Below, in pieces: positions 42,901 to 58,500 of a stretch of DNA of 64,000 nt; position 1 is the stretch's first letter, and each line of letters opens with the position of its first letter. Under the pieces are notes generated by a model. It did no database searches. It was not told the DNA's origin and was given only the letters and a program-made list of their open reading frames with translations. The DNA is from Pictodentalium vernedei (Eukaryota > Mollusca > Scaphopoda > Dentaliida > Dentaliidae): assembly GCA_031216915.1 (NCBI GenBank), contig CM062288.1, positions 182,802,596 through 182,866,595 of the forward strand, written 5' to 3'. Position numbers and translations under genes: made by a program.

Positions 42901-45900
42901 GATTTCAAAAACATTAAGGTAGAGCACTGACTTTCCTAAACACGGAGCCTTGTATTTATGACAAATTTATGCAGTTATGGACAGCCAGGTTGTTACTGAT
43001 GACCAGAGATTTGCAGTCATGGTGTCTACTTTTTCATTTTGGTCATTGGTGTCATGTCTGTGTGTCATCCGTCCGTCATGCTGTTCACGCTTTCATATCT
43101 AGAGAGCAACCCCCTCCAAAGAAAGAGCTATGGTTATTAGTGCTTATTGTTTTACATTTTGATTGTATTTAACATTGCTATTGGCAGGAACTGGGTAGTC
43201 AATATGGCTGGTAGTAATAACAAAAATACTATCTGAAGCGGCTCAGAGAAATCGGGGGGGGGGGGGGGGGGGGTGGTGTGGTGTGGTTGTGAAAATCGGG
43301 TAAAATCTAGCTGAAAAAGCTATTCGGCAATCAGGAAGGCCATGCTGTATCTTTTTACTGGTTGAAAATAGAGAATTGTGGATTTTGTTCATTCAACTCA
43401 GGGTAGACTCCAGATTATTTTGCCTGAGTGAAATCCAGGGGGGAGATCACTCTTGTTTTCTCTTTAAGGTTCCGCTCCACAGTTTCGCACTATTGCACAG
43501 GGGTGAAATTCTAAACAAAGGGCGTATGTTGAAATTAAGGCCATGTAAAATAGAGATATTTTTTAGTATGAGATATATGATTACATTAGGCTTTTTGTTG
43601 GACAAGAGAATTTGAAGTTTTGGTCCCAAATTTGGAGTCTGATACACAGGGGTAAAATTACCAGATGAATTATGGGAAACAGTGGTTTCGAAAAATTGGC
43701 TATATTTTTAAATGTAATTTTTACACGGGTTTGTTACCAGACAGGTAACTAAAAAATGAGACGGAAACATATAATTTTTTTTTGGCATTTTAGAAACAAC
43801 AGATGCTCTGCTTTAGGGGTGGGTAGGTGGGGTTGGTGCGAATATTCTGCTTTTGAGGCTGCTAGGTGGCTGAAAATGACTGGTTTCGGTATTTTTTTCA
43901 GGCAATTTTTCAGGTTGAAGTCTTGCCTTTGACAATAAATAATTCCACCCACATTCAGATTGTTTATTTCTACTTAGTCTGATAGTGTTATATGTTTTTT
44001 GTGGATTTGGGAAATGTAATACATGTAATGGATTTGATAACTAAGTTACAGGATATTTGCATTTGAAGAGAGTGTATGGCATGTCACATTTGGAAATGCC
44101 TGGAAAACTGTGAAGCAGAACCTTAAAGAGCATTCTGCCGACGGTGTCAATTCTTGAACCAGGAAGTTCCTTATTTGTGTTTGAGTTATAAATACACCAA
44201 TTTTTCAAAAAACTTTTCATTATTTCTGGTTTATGTGCTATTGTTAGTAGTAGTTAACATTCATCAAGAGATATCTCAGTACAAACTGGAAGGAAATCAG
44301 TGGAAATTTTGAGAAATTTATTGATGTAGCCTAATTTCGCACTTGTTTTGAATTTTCGTCAAGATTTCAAAAACATTAAGGTAGAGCACTGCCTTTCCTA
44401 AACACCGAGCCTTGTATTTATGACAAATTTATGCAGTTATGGACAGCCTGGTTGTTACTGTTCACCAGAGATTTGCAGTCATGGTGTCTCCTTTTTCATT
44501 TTGGTCATTGGTGTCATGTCTGTGTGTCATCCGTCCGTCATGCTGTTCACGCTTTCATATCTAGAGAGCAACCCCCCCCCCCCCCCCCAAAGAAAAAGCT
44601 ATGCTTATTAGTTCTTATTGTTTTACATTTTGATTGTATTTAACAGTGCTATTGGCATTGGAAGGACCTGGGTAGTCAATATGGCTGGTAGTAATAATAA
44701 AAATACTATCTGAAGCGGCTCAAAGAAATCGGGGGGGGGGGGGGGGGTGGTGTGGTGTGGTTGTGAAAATCGGGTAAAATCGAGCTGAAAAAGCTATCCG
44801 GCAATCAGGAAGGCCATGCTGTATCTTTTTACTGGTTGAAAATAGAGACTTGTGGTTTTTTTTCATTCAGCTCAGCATAGACTCCAGATTATTTTGCCTG
44901 AGTGAAAACCAGGGAGAGATCACTCTTGTTTTCTCTTTAAGGTTCCGCTCCACAGTTTCGCACTATTGCACAGGGGTGAAATTCTAAACAAAGGGCGTAT
45001 GTTGAAACTAAGGCCATGTAAAATAGAGATATATTTTTAGTATCAGATATATGATTGCATTAGGTTTTTTGTTGGACAAGAGAATTTGAAGTTTTGGTCC
45101 CAAATTAGAAGTCTGATACATAGGGGTAAATTACCAGAAGAATTATGGGAAACAGTGGCTTCGAAAAATTGGCTATTTTTCTAAATGTAATTTTTACACG
45201 GGTTTGTTACCAGACAGGTAACTGAAAAATGAGACGGAAACATATAATTTTTTTTTGTATTTTAGAAACAAGGGATGCTCTGCTCCAGGGGTGGGTAGGC
45301 GGGGATGGTGGGAAAATTCTGTTTGAGGCTGCTAGGTGGCTGAAAATGACTGGTTTCGGTATTTTTTCAGGCAATTTTTCAGGTTGAAGTCTTGCCTTTG
45401 ACAATAAATAATTCCACCCAAATTCAGATTGTTTATTTCTACTTAGTCAGATAGTGTTATATGTTTTTTGTGGATTTGGGAAATGTAATACATGTAATGG
45501 GTTTGATAACTAAGTTACAGGATATTTGCATTTGACGAGAGTGTATGGCATGTCACATTTGAAAATGCCTGGAAAACTGTGAAGCAGAACCTTCAAGAGC
45601 ATTCTGCCGACGGTGTCAATTCTTGAACCAGGAAGTTCCTTATTTGTATTTGAGTTAAAATACACCATTTTTCAAAAAACTTTTCATTATTTCTGGTTTG
45701 TGTGATATTGTTAGTAGTAGTTAACATTCATCAAGAGATATCTCAGTGCAACTGGAAGGAAATAAGTGGAAATTTTGAGAAATTTATTGATGTAGCCTAA
45801 TTTCGCACTTGTTTTGAATTTTCGTCAAGATTTCAAAAACATTAAGGTAGAGCACTGCCTTTCCTGAACACCGAGCCTTGTATTTATGACAAATTTATGC

Positions 45901-48900
45901 AGTTATGGACAGCCGGGTTGTTACTGATGACCAGAGATTTGCAGTCATGGTGTCTACTTTTTCATTTTGGTCATTGGTGTCATGTCTGTGTGTCATCCGT
46001 CCGTCATGCTGTTCACGCTTTCATATCTAGAGAGCAACCCCCCCCCCCCCTCCAAAGAAAGAGCTATGGTTATTAGTGCTTATTGTTTTACATTTTGACT
46101 GTATTTAGCATTGCTATTGGCAGGACCTGGGTAGTCAATATGGCTGGTAGTAATAACAAAAATACGATCTGAAGCGGCTCAGAGAAATCGGGGGGGGGGG
46201 GGGGGTGGTGTGGTGTGGTTGTGAAAATCGGGTAAAATCTAGCTGAAAAAGCTATTCGGCAATCAGGAAGGCCATGCTGTATCTTTTTACTGGTTGAAAA
46301 TAGAGAATTGTGGATTTTGTTCATTCAACTCAGGGTAGACTCCAGATTATTTTGCCTGAGTGAAATCCAGGGGGAGATCACTCGTGTTTTCTCTTTAAGG
46401 TTCCGCTCCACAGTTTCGCACTATTGCACAGGGGTGAAATACTAAACAAAGGGCGTATGTTGAAACTAAGGCCATGTAAAATAGAGATATATTTTTAGTA
46501 TGAGATATATGATTACATTAGGCTTTTTGTTGGACAAGAGAATTTGAAGTTTTGGTCCCAAATTTGGAGTCTGATACACAGGTGTAAATTACCAGATGAA
46601 TTATTGGAAAAAGTGGCTTCGAAAAATTGGCTATTTTTTTAAATGTAATTTTTACACGGGTTTGTTACCAGACAGGTAACTAAAAAATGAGACGGAAACA
46701 TATAATTTTTTTTTGCACTTTAGAAACAAGGAATGCTCTGCTCCAGGGGTGGGTAGGCGGGGATGGTGGGAAAATTCTGCTTTTGAGGCTGCTAGGTGGC
46801 TGAAAATGACTGGTTTCGGTATTTTTTCAGGCAATTTTTCAGGTTGAAGTCTTGCCTTTGACAATAAATAATTCCACTCAAATTCAGATTGTTTATTTCT
46901 ACTTAATCAGATAGTGTTATATGTTTTTTTGTGGATTTGGGAAATGTAATACATGTAATGGGTTTGATAACTAAGTTACAGGATATTTGCATTTGACGAG
47001 AGTGTATGGCATGTCACATTTGGAAATGCCTGGAAAACTGTGAAGCAGAACCTTCAAGAGCATTCTGCCTACGGTGTCAATTCTTGAACCAGGAAGTTCC
47101 TTATTTGTGTTTAAGTTATAAATACACCATTTTTCAAAAAACTTTTCATTATTTCTGGTTTGAGTGATATTGTTAGTAGTAGTTAACATTCATCAAGAGA
47201 TATCTCAGCACAACTGGAAGGAAATAATTGGAAATTTTGAGAAATTTATTGATGTAGCCTAATTTCGCACTTGTTTTGAATTTTCGTCAAGATTTCAAAA
47301 ACATTAAGGTAGAGCACTGCCTTTCCTAAACACGGAGCCTTGTATTTATGACAAATTTATGCAGTTATGGACAGCCAGGATGTTACTGATGACCAGAGAT
47401 TTGCAGTCATGGTGTCTACTTTTTCATTTTGGTCATTGGTGTCATGTCTGTGTGTCATCCGTCCGTCATGCTGTTCACGCTTTCATATCTAGAGAGCAAC
47501 CCCCTCCAAAGAAAGAGCTATGGTTATTAGTGCTTATTGTTTTACATTTTGATTGTATTTAACATTGCTATTGGCAGGAACTGGGTAGTCAATATGGCTG
47601 GTAGTAATAACAAAAATACTATCTGAAGCGGCTCAGAGAAATCGGGGGGGGGGGGGGGAGGGGGGGTGGTGTGGTGTGGTTGTGAAAATCGGGTAAAATC
47701 TAGCTGAAAAAGCTATTCGGCAATCAGGAAGGCCATGCTGTATCTTTTTACTGGTTGAAAATAGAGAATTGTGGATTTTGTTCATTCAACTCAGGGTAGA
47801 CTCCAGATTATTTTGCCTGAGTGAAATCCAGGGGGAGATCACTCTTGTTTTCTCTTTAAGGTTCCGCTCCACAGTTTCGCACTATTGCACAGGGGTGAAA
47901 TTCTAAACAAAGGGCGTATGTTGAAATTAAGGCCATGTAAAATAGAGATATATTTTTAGTATGAGATATATGATTACATTAGGCTTTTTGTTGGACAAGA
48001 GAATTTGAAGTTTTGGTCCCAAATTTGGAGTCTGATACACAGGGGTAAATTACCAGATGAATTATGGGAAACAGTGGTTTCGAAAAATTGGCTATATTTT
48101 TAAATGTAATTTTTACACGGGTTTGTTACCAGACAGGTAACTAAAAAATGAGACGGAAACATATAATTTTTTTTTGGCATTTTAGAAACAACAGATGCTC
48201 TGCTTTAGGGGTGGGTAGGTGGGGTTGGTGCGAAAATTCTGCTTTTGAGGCTGCTAGGTGGCTGAAAATGACTGGTTTCGGTATTTTTTCAGGCAATTTT
48301 TCAGGTTGAAGTCTTGCCTTTGACAATAAATAATTCCACCCACATTCAGATTGTTTATTTCTACTTAGTCAGATAGTGTTATATGTTTTTTGTGGATTTG
48401 GGAAATGTAATACATGTAATGGATTTGATAACTAAGTTACAGGATATTTGCATTTGAAGAGAGTGTATGGCATGTCACATTTGGAAATGCCTGGAAAACT
48501 GTGAAGCAGAACCTTAAAGAGCATTCTGCCGACGGTATCAATTCTTGAACCAGGAAGTTCCTTATTTGTGTTTGAGTTATAAATACACCATTTTTCAAAA
48601 AACTTTTCATTATTTCTGGTTTATGTGCTATTGTTAGTAGTAGTTAACATTCATCAAGAGATATCTCAGTACAACTGGAAGGAAATCAGTGGAAATTTTG
48701 AGAAATTTATTGATGTAGCCTAATTTCGCTCTTGTTTTGAATTTTCGTCAAGATTTCAAAAACATTAAGGTAGAGCACAGCCTTTCCTAAACACCGAGCC
48801 TTGTATTTATGACAAATTTATGCAGTTATGGACAGCCTGGTTGTTACTGTTGACCAGAGATTTGCAGTCATGGTGTCTCCTTTTTCATTTTGGTCATTGG

Positions 48901-51900
48901 TGTCATGTCTGTGTGTCATCCGTCCGTCATGCTGTTCACGCTTTCATATCTAGAGAGCAACCCCCCCCCCCCCCCCCCCCCCCCGCCAAAGAAAAAGCTA
49001 TGCTTATTAGTTCTTATTGTTTTACATTTTGATTGTATTTAACAGTGCTATTGGCATTGGAAGGACCTGGGTAGTCAATATGGCTGGTAGTAATAATAAA
49101 AATACTATCTGAAGCGGCTCAAAGAAATCGGGGGGGGGGGGGGGGGTGGTGTGGTGTGGTTGTGAAAATCGGGTAAAATCGAGCTGAAAAAGCTATCCGG
49201 CAATCAGGAAGGCCATGCTGTATCTTTTTACTGGTTGAAAATAGAGACTTGTGGTTTTTTTTTCATTCAGCTCAGCATAGACTCCAGATTATTTTGCCTG
49301 AGTGAAAACCAGGGAGAGATCACTCTTGTTTTCTCTTTAAGGTTCCGCTCCACAGTTTCGCACTATTGCACAGGGGTGAAATTCTAAACAAAGGGCGTAT
49401 GTTGAAACTAAGGCCATGTAAAATAGAGATATATTTTTAGTATCAGATATATGATTGCATTAGGTTTTTTGTTGGACAAGAGAATTTGAAGTTTTGGTCC
49501 CAAATTAGAAGTCTGATACATAGGGGTAAATTACCAGAAGAATTATGGGAAACAGTGGCTTCGAAAAATTGGCTATTTTTTTAAATGTAATTTTTACACG
49601 GGTTTGTTACCAGACAGGTAACTGAAAAATGAGACGGAAACATATAATTTTTTTTTGTATTTTAGAAACAAGGGATGCTCTGCTCCAGGGGTGGGTAGGC
49701 GGGGATGGTGGGAAAATTCTGCTTTTGAGGCTGCTAGGTGGCTGAAAATGACTGGTTTCGGTATTTTTTCAGGCAATTTTTCAGGTTGAAGTCTTGCCTT
49801 TGACAATAAATAATTCCACCCAAATTCAGATTGTTTATTTCTACTTAGTCAGATAGTGTTATATGTTTTTTGTGGATTTGGGAAATGTAATACATGTAAT
49901 GGGTTTGATAACTAAGTTACAGGATATTTGCATTTGACGAGAGTGTATGGCATGTCACATTTGGAAATGCCTGGAAAACTGTGAAGCAGAACCTTCAAGA
50001 GCATTCTGCCGACGGTGTCAATTCTTGAACCTGGAAGTTCCTTATTTGTATTTGAGTTAAAATACACCATTTTTCAAAAAACTTTTCATTATTTCTGGTT
50101 TGAGTGATATTGTTAGTAGTAGTTAACATTCATCAAGAGATATCTCAGCACAACTGGAAGGAAATAATTGGAAATTTTGAGAAATTTATTGATGTAGCCT
50201 AATTTCGCACTTGTTTTGAATTTTCGTCAAGATTTCAAAAACATTAAGGTAGAGCACTGCCTTTCCTAAACACGGAGCCTTGTATTTATGACAAATTTAT
50301 GCAGTTATGGACAGCCAGGTTGTTACTGATGACCAGAGATTTGCAGTCATGGTGTCTACTTTTTCATTTTGGTCATTGGTGTCATGTCTGTGTGTCATCC
50401 GTCCGTCATGCTGCTCACGCTTTCATATCTAGAGAGCAACCCCCCCCCCTCCAAAGAAAGAGCTATGGTTATTAGTGCTTATTGTTTTACATTTTGACTG
50501 TATTTAGCATTGCTATTGGCAGGACCTGGGTAGTCAATATGGCTGGTAGTAATAACAAAAATACGATCTGAAGCGGCTCAGAGAAATCGGGGGGGGGGGG
50601 GGGGGTGGTGTGGTGTGGTTGTGAAAATCGGGTAAAATCTAGCTGAAAAAGCTATTCGGCAATCAGGAAGGCCATGCTGTATCTTTTTACTGGTTGCAAA
50701 TAGAGAATTGTGGATTTTGTTCATTCAACTCAGGGTAGACTCCAGATTATTTTGCCTGAGTGAAATCCAGGGGGAGATCTCTCGTGTTTCTCTTTAAGGT
50801 TCCGCTCCACAGTTTCGCACTATTGCACAGGGGTGAAATACTAAACAAAGGGCGTATGTTGAAACTAAGGCCATGTAAAATAGAGATATATTTTTAGTAT
50901 GAGATATATGATTACATTAGGCTTTTTGTTGGACAAGAGAATTTGAAGTTTTGGTCCCAAATTTGGAGTCTGATACACAGGGGTAAATTACCAGATGAAT
51001 TATTGGAAACAGTGGCTTCGAAAAATTGGCTATTTTTTTAAATGTAATTTTTACACGGGTTTGTTACCAGACAGGTAACTAAAAAATGAGACGGAAACAT
51101 ATAATTTTTTTTTGCACTTTAGAAACAAGGGATGCTCTGCTCCAGGGGTGGGTAGGCGGGGATGGTGGGAAAATTCTGCTTTTGAGGCTGCTAGGTGGCT
51201 GAAAATGACTGGTTTCGGTATTTTTTCAGGCAATTTTTCAGGTTGAAGTCTTGCCTTTGACAATAAATAATTCCACCCAAATTCAGATTGTTTATTTCTA
51301 CTTAGTCAGATAGTGTTATATGTTTTTTGTGGATTTGGGAAATGTAATACATGTAATGGGTTTGATAACTAAGTTACAGGATATTTGCATTTGACGAGAG
51401 TGTATGGCATGTCACATTTGGAAATGCCTGGAAAACTGTGAAGCAGAACCTTAAAGAGCAATCTGCCGACGGTGTCAATTCTTGAACCAGGAAGTTCCTT
51501 ATTTGTGTTTAAGTTATAAATACACCATTTTACAAAAAAACTTTTCATTATATCTGGTTTGAGTGATATTGTTAGTAGTAGTTAACATTCATCAAGAGAT
51601 ATCTCAGCACAACTGGAAGGAAATAATTGGAAATTTTGAGAAATTTATTGATGTAGACTAATTTCGCACTTGTTTTGAATTTTCGTCAAGATTTCAAAAA
51701 CATTAAGGTAGAGCACTGCCTTTCCTAAACACCGAGCCTTGTATTTATGACAAATTTATGCAGTTATGGACAGCCAGGTTGTTACTGATGACCAGAGATT
51801 TGCAGTCATGGTGTCTACTTTTTCATTTTGGTCATTGGTGTCATGTCTGTGTGTCATCCGTCCGTCATGCTGTTCACGCTTTCATATCTAGAGAGCAACC

Positions 51901-54900
51901 CCCTCCAAAGAAAGTGCTATGGTTATTAGTGCTTATTGTTTTACATTTTGATTGTATTTAACATTGCTATTGGCAGGAACTGGGTAGTCAATATGGCTGG
52001 TAGTAATAACAAAAATACTATCTGAAGCGGCTCAGAGAAATCGGGGGGGGGGGGGGGGTTGGTGTGGTGTGGTTGTGAAAATCGGGTAAAATCTAGCTGA
52101 AAAAGCTATTCGGCAATCAGGAAGGCCATGCTGTATCTTTTTACTGGTTGAAAATAGAGAATTGTGGATTTTGTTCATTCAACTCAGGGTAGACTCCAGA
52201 TTATTTTGCCTGAGTGAAATCCAGGGGGAGATCACTCTTGTTTTCTCTTTAAGGTTCCGCTCCACAGTTTCGCACTATTGCACAGGGGTGAAATTCTAAA
52301 CAAAGGGCGTATGTTGAAATTAAGGCCATGTAAAATTGAGATATGTTTTTAGTATGAGATATATGATTACATTAGGCTTTTTGTTGGACAAGGGAATTTG
52401 AAGTTTTGGTCCCATATTTGGAGTCTGATACACAGGGGTAAATTACCAGATGAATTATGGGAAACAGTGGCTTCGAAAAATTGGCTATTTTTTTAAATGT
52501 AATTTTTACACGGGTTTGTTACCAGACAGGTAACTAAAAAATGAGACGGAAACATATAATTTTTTTTTGGCATTTTAGAAACAACGGATGCTCTGCTCCA
52601 GGGGTGGGTAGGCGGGGTTGGTGGGAAAATTCTGCTTTTGAGGCTGCTAGGTGGCTGAAAATGACTGGTTAAAATGACTGGTTTCGGTATTTTTTCAGGC
52701 AATTTTTCAGGTTGAAGTCTTGCCTTTGACAATAAATAATTCCACCCACATTCAGATTGTTTATTTCTACTTAGTCAGATAGTGTTATATGTTTTTTGTG
52801 GATTTGGGAAATGTAATACATGTAATGGGTTTGATAACTAAGTTACAGGATATTTGCATTTGACGAGAGTGTATGGCATGTCACATTTGGAAATGCCTGG
52901 AAAACTGTGAAGCAGAACCTTCAAGAGCATTCTGCCTACGGTGTCAATTCTTGAACCAGGAAGTTCCTTATTTGTGTTTAAGTTATAAATACACCATTTT
53001 TCAAAAAACTTTTCATTATTTCTGGTTTGAGTGATATTGTTAGTAGTAGTTAACATTCATCAAGAGATATCTCAGCACAACTGGAAGGAAATAATTGGAA
53101 ATTTTGAGAAATTTATTGATGTAGCCTAATTTCGCACTTGTTTTGAATTTTCGTCAAGATTTCAAAAACATTAAGGTAGAGTACTGCCTTTCCTAAACAC
53201 GGAGCCTTGTATTTATGACAAATTTATGCAGTTATGGACAGCCAGGTTGTTACTGATGACCAGAGATTTGCAGTCATGGTGTCTACTTTTTCATTTTGGT
53301 CATGTCTGTGTGTCATCCGTCCGTCATGCTGTTCACGCTTTCATATCTAGAGAGCAACCCCCTCCAAAGAAAGAGCTATGGTTATTAGTGCTTATTGTTT
53401 TACATTTTGATTGTATTTAACATTGCTATTGGCAGGAACTGGGTAGTCAATATGGCTGGTAGTAATAACAAAAATACTATCTGAAGCGGCTCAGAGAAAT
53501 CGGGGGGGGGGGGGGGTGGTGTGGTGTGGTTGTGAAAATCGGGTAAAATCTAGCTGAAAAAGCTATTCGGCAATCAGGAAGGGCATGCTGTATCTTTTTA
53601 CTGGTTGAAAATAGAGAATTGTGGATTTTGTTCATTCAACTCAGGGTAGACTCCAGATTATTTTGCCTGAGTGAAATCCAGGGGGAGATCACTCTTGTTT
53701 TCTCTTTAAGGTTCCGCTCCACAGTTTCGCACTATTGCACAGGGGTGAAATTCTAAACAAAGGGCGTATGTTGAAATTAAGGCCATGTAAAATAGAGATA
53801 TATTTTTAGTATGAGATATATGATTACATTAGGCTTTTTGTTGGACAAGAGAATTTGAAGTTTTGGTCCCAAATTTGGAGTCTGATACACAGGGGTAAAT
53901 TACCAGATGAATTATGGGAAACAGTGGTTTCGAAAAATTGGCTATATTTTTAAATGTAATTTTTACACGGGTTTGTTACCAGACAGGTAACTAAAAAATG
54001 AGACGGAAACATATAATTTTTTTTTGGCATTTTAGAAACAACAGATGCTCTGCTTTAGGGGTGGGTAGGTGGGGTTGGTGCGAAAATTCTGCTTTTGAGG
54101 CTGCTAGGTAGCTGAAAATGACCGGTTTCGGTATTTTTTCAGGCAATTTTTCAGGTTGAAGTCTTGCCTTTGACAATAAATAATTCCACCCACATTCAGA
54201 TTGTTTATTTCTACTTAGTCAGATAGTGTTATATGTTTTTTGTGGATTTGGGAAATGTAATACATGTAGTGGATTTGATAACTAAGTTACAGGATATTTG
54301 CATTTGAAGAGAGTGTATGGCATGTCACATTTGGAAATGCCTGGAAAACTGTGAAGCAGAACCTTAAAGAGCATTCTGCCGACGGTGTCAATTCTTGAAC
54401 CAGGAAGTTCCTTATTTGTGTTTGAGTTATAAATACACCATTTTTCAAAAAACTTTTCATTATTTCTGGTTTATGTGCTATTGTTAGTAGTAGTTAACAT
54501 TCATCAAGAGATATCTCAGTACAACTGGAAGGAAATCAGTGGAAATTTTGAGAATTTATTGATGTAGCCTAATTTCGCACTTGTTTTGAATTTTCGTCAA
54601 GATTTCAAAAACATTAAGGTAGAGCACAGCCTTTCCTAAACACCGAGCCTTGTATTTATGACAAATTTATGCAGTTATGGACAGCCTGGTTGTTACTGTT
54701 GACCAGAGATTTGCAGTTATGGTGTCTCCTTTTTCATTTTGGTCATTGGTGTCATGTCTGTGTGTCATCCGTCCGTCATGCTGTTCACGCTTTCATATCT
54801 AGAGAGCAACCCCCCCCCCCCCCAAAGAAAAAGCTATGCTTATTAGTTCTTATTGTTTTACATTTTGATTGTATTTAACAGTGCTATTGGCATTGGAAGG

Positions 54901-55500
54901 ACCTGGGTAGTCAATATGGCTGGTAGTAATAATAAAAATACTATCTGAAGCGGCTCAAAGAAATCGGGGGGGGGGGGGGGTGGTGTGGTGTGGTTGTGAA
55001 AATCGGGTAAAATCGAGCTGAAAAAGCTATCCGGCAATCAGGAAGGCCATGCTGTATCTTTTTACTGGTTGAAAATAGAGACTTGTGGTTTTTGTTCATT
55101 CAGCTCAGCATAGACTCCAGATTATTTTGCCTGAGTGAAAACCAGGGAGAGATCACTCTTGTTTTCTCTTTAAGGTTCCGCTCCACAGTTTCGCACTATT
55201 GCACAGGGGTGAAATTCTAAACAAAGGGCGTATGTTGAAACTAAGGCCATGTAAAATAGAGATATATTTTTAGTATCAGATATATGATTGCATTAGGTTT
55301 TTTGTTGGACAAGAGAATTTGAAATTTTGGTCCCAAATTAGAAGTCTGATACATAGTGGTAAATTACCAGAAGAATTATGGGAAACAGTGGCTTCGAAAA
55401 ATTGGCTATTTTTTCAAATGTAATTTTTACACGGGTTTGTTACCAGACAGGTAACTGAAAAATGAGACGGAAACATATAATTTTTTTTTGTATTTTAGAA
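40000..55500. repeat. Higher-order repeat zone of the satellite
   Basis: Variant units recur at regular multiples. ggaaatcagtgg occurs near 39909, 44293, 48683 and 54533 (3, 3 and 4 units apart). caaattagaagtctgatac occurs near 40706, 45101, 49500 and 55335 (3, 3, 4). The variant ctctgctttaggggtgggta occurs near 43806, 48200 and 54050 (3, 4). Units from about 56 kb to the end lack this alternation and mostly share the variant cagccgggttgtt. Confidence 0.8.
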
Positions 55501-58500
55501 ACAAGGGATGCTCTGCTCCAGGGGTGGGTAGGCGGGGATGGTGGGAAAATTCTGCTTTTGAGGCTGCTAGGTGGCTGAAAATGACTGGTTTCGGTATTTT
55601 TTCAGGCAATTTTTCAGGTTGAAGTCTTGCCTTTGACAATAAATAATTCCACCCAAATTCAGATTGTTTATTTCTACTTAGTCAGATAGTGTTATATGTT
55701 TTTGTGGATTTGGGAAATGTAATACATGTAATGGGTTTGATAACTAAGTTACAGGATATTTGCATTTGACGAGAGTGTATGGCATGTCACATTTGGAAAT
55801 GCCTGGAAAACTGTGAAGCAGAACCTTCAAGAGCATTCTGCCGACGGTGTCAATTCTTGAACCAGGAAGTTCCTTATTTGTATTTGAGTTAAAATACACC
55901 ATTTTTCAAAAAACTTTTCATTATTTCTGGTTTGTGTGATATTGTTAGTAGTAGTTAACATTCATCAAGAGATATCTCAGTGCAACTGGAAGGAAATAAG
56001 TGGAAATTTTGAGAAATTTATTGATGTAGCCTAATTTCGCACTTGTTTTGAATTTTCGTCAAGATTTCAAAAACATTAAGGTAGAGCACTGCCTTTCCTA
56101 AACACCGAGCCTTGTATTTATGACAAATTTATGCAGTTATGGACAGCCGGGTTGTTACTGATGACCAGAGATTTGCAGTCATGGTGTCTACTTTTTCATT
56201 TTGGTCATTGGTGTCATATCTGTGTGTCAACCGTCCGTCATGCTGTTCACGCTTTCATATCTAGAGAGCAACCCTCCCCCCCCCCCCTCCAAAGAAAGAG
56301 CTATGGTTATTAGTGCTTATTGTTTTACATTTTGATTGTATTTAACAGTGCTATTGGCAGGACCTGGGTAGTCAATATGGCTGGTAGTAATAACAAAAAT
56401 ACTATCTGAAACGGCTCAGAGAAATCGGGGGGGGGGGGGTGGTGTGGTGTGGTTGTGAACATCGGGTAAAATCTGGCTGAAAAAGCTATTCGGCAATCAG
56501 GAAGGCCATGCTGTATCTTTTTACTGGTTGAAAATAGAGACTTCTGGTTTTTGTTCATTCAACTCAGGAGAGACTCCAGATTATTTTGCCTGAGTGAAAT
56601 CCAGGGGGAGATCACTCTTGTTTTCTCTTTAAGGTTCCGCTCCACAGTTTCGCACTATTGCACAGGGGTGAAATACTAAACAAAGGGCGTATGTTGAAAC
56701 TAAGGCCATGTAAAATAGAGATATATTTTTAGTATGAGATATATGATTACATTAGGCTTTTTGTTGGACAAGAGAATTTGAAGTTTTGGTCCCAAATTTG
56801 GAGTCTGATACACAGGGGTAAATTACCAGATGAATTATTGGAAACAGTGGCTTCGAAAAATTGGCTATTTTTTTAAATGTAATTTTTACACGGGTTTGTT
56901 ACCAGACAGGTAACTAAAAAATGAGACGGAAACATATAATTTTTTTTTGCACTTTAGAAACAAGGGATGCTCTGCTCCAGGGGTGGGTAGGCCGGGTTGG
57001 TGGGAAAATTCTGCTTTTGAGGCTGCTAGGTGGCTGAAAATGACTGGTTTCGGTATTTTTTCAGGCAATTTTTCAGGTTGAAGTCTTGCCTTTGACAATA
57101 AATAATTCCACCCACATTCAGATTGTTTATTTCTACTTAGTCAGATAGTGTTATATGTTTTTTTGTGGATTTGGGAAATGTAATACATGTAATGGGTTTG
57201 ATAACTAAGTTACAGGATATGTGCATTTGAAGAGAGTGTATGGCATGTCACATTTGGAAATGCCTGGAAAACTGTGAAGCAGAACCTTAAAGAGCATTCT
57301 GCCGACGGTGTCAATTCTTGAACCAGGAAGTTCCTTATTTGTGTTTGAGTTATAAATACACCATTTTTCAAAAAACTTTTCATTATTTCTGGTTTGTGTG
57401 ATATTGTTAGTAGTAGTTAACATTCATCAAGAGATATCTCAGCACAACTGGAAGGAAATAAGTGGAAATTTTGAGAAATTTATTGATGTAGCCTAATTTC
57501 GCACTTGTTTTGAATTTTCGTCAAGATTTCAAAAACATTAAGGTAGAGCACTGCCTTTCCTAAACACCGAGCCTTGTATTTATGACAAATTTATGCAGTT
57601 ATGGACAGCCGGGTTGTTACTGATGACCAGAGATTTGCAGTCATGGTGTCTACTTTTTCATTTTGGTCATTGGTGTCATGTCTGTGTGTCATCCGTGCGT
57701 CAGGCTGTTCACGCTTTCATATCTAGAGAGCACCCCCCCCCCTCCAAAGAAAGAGCTATGGTTATTAGTGCTTATTGTTTTACATTTTGATTGTATTTAA
57801 CAGTGCTATTGGCAGGACCTGGGTAGTCAATATGGCTGGTAGTAATGACAAAAATACTATCTGAAGCAGCTCAGAGAAATCCGGGGGGGGGGGGGAGGGG
57901 GTGGTGTTGTGTGGTTGTGAAAATCGGGTAGAATCTAGCTGAAAAAGCTATTCGGCAATCAGGAAGGCCATGCTGTATCTTTTTACTGGTTGAAAATAGA
58001 GAATTGTGGATTTTGTTCATTCAACTCAGGGTAGACTCCAGATTATTTTGCCTGAATGAAATCCAGGGGGAGATCACTCTTGTTTTCTCTTTTAGGTTCC
58101 GCTCCACAGTTCCGCACTATTGCACAGGGGTGAAATTCTAAACAAAGGTCGTATGTTGAAACTAAGGCCATGTAAAATAGAGATATATTTTTAGTATGAG
58201 ATATATGATTACATTAGGCTTTTTGTTGGACAAGAGAATTTGAAATTTTGGTCCCAAATTTGGAGTCTGATACGTAGGGGTAAATTACCAGATGAATTAC
58301 GGGAAACAGTGGCTTCGAAAAATTGGCTATTTTTTTAAATGTAATTTTTACACGGGTTTGTTACCAGACAGGTAACTAAAAAATGAGACGGAAACATATA
58401 ATTTTTTTTTTGCACTTTAGAAACAAGGGATGCTCTGCTCCAGGGGTGGGTAGGCCGGGTTGGTGGGAAAATTCTGCTTTTGAGGCTGCTAGGTGGCTGA

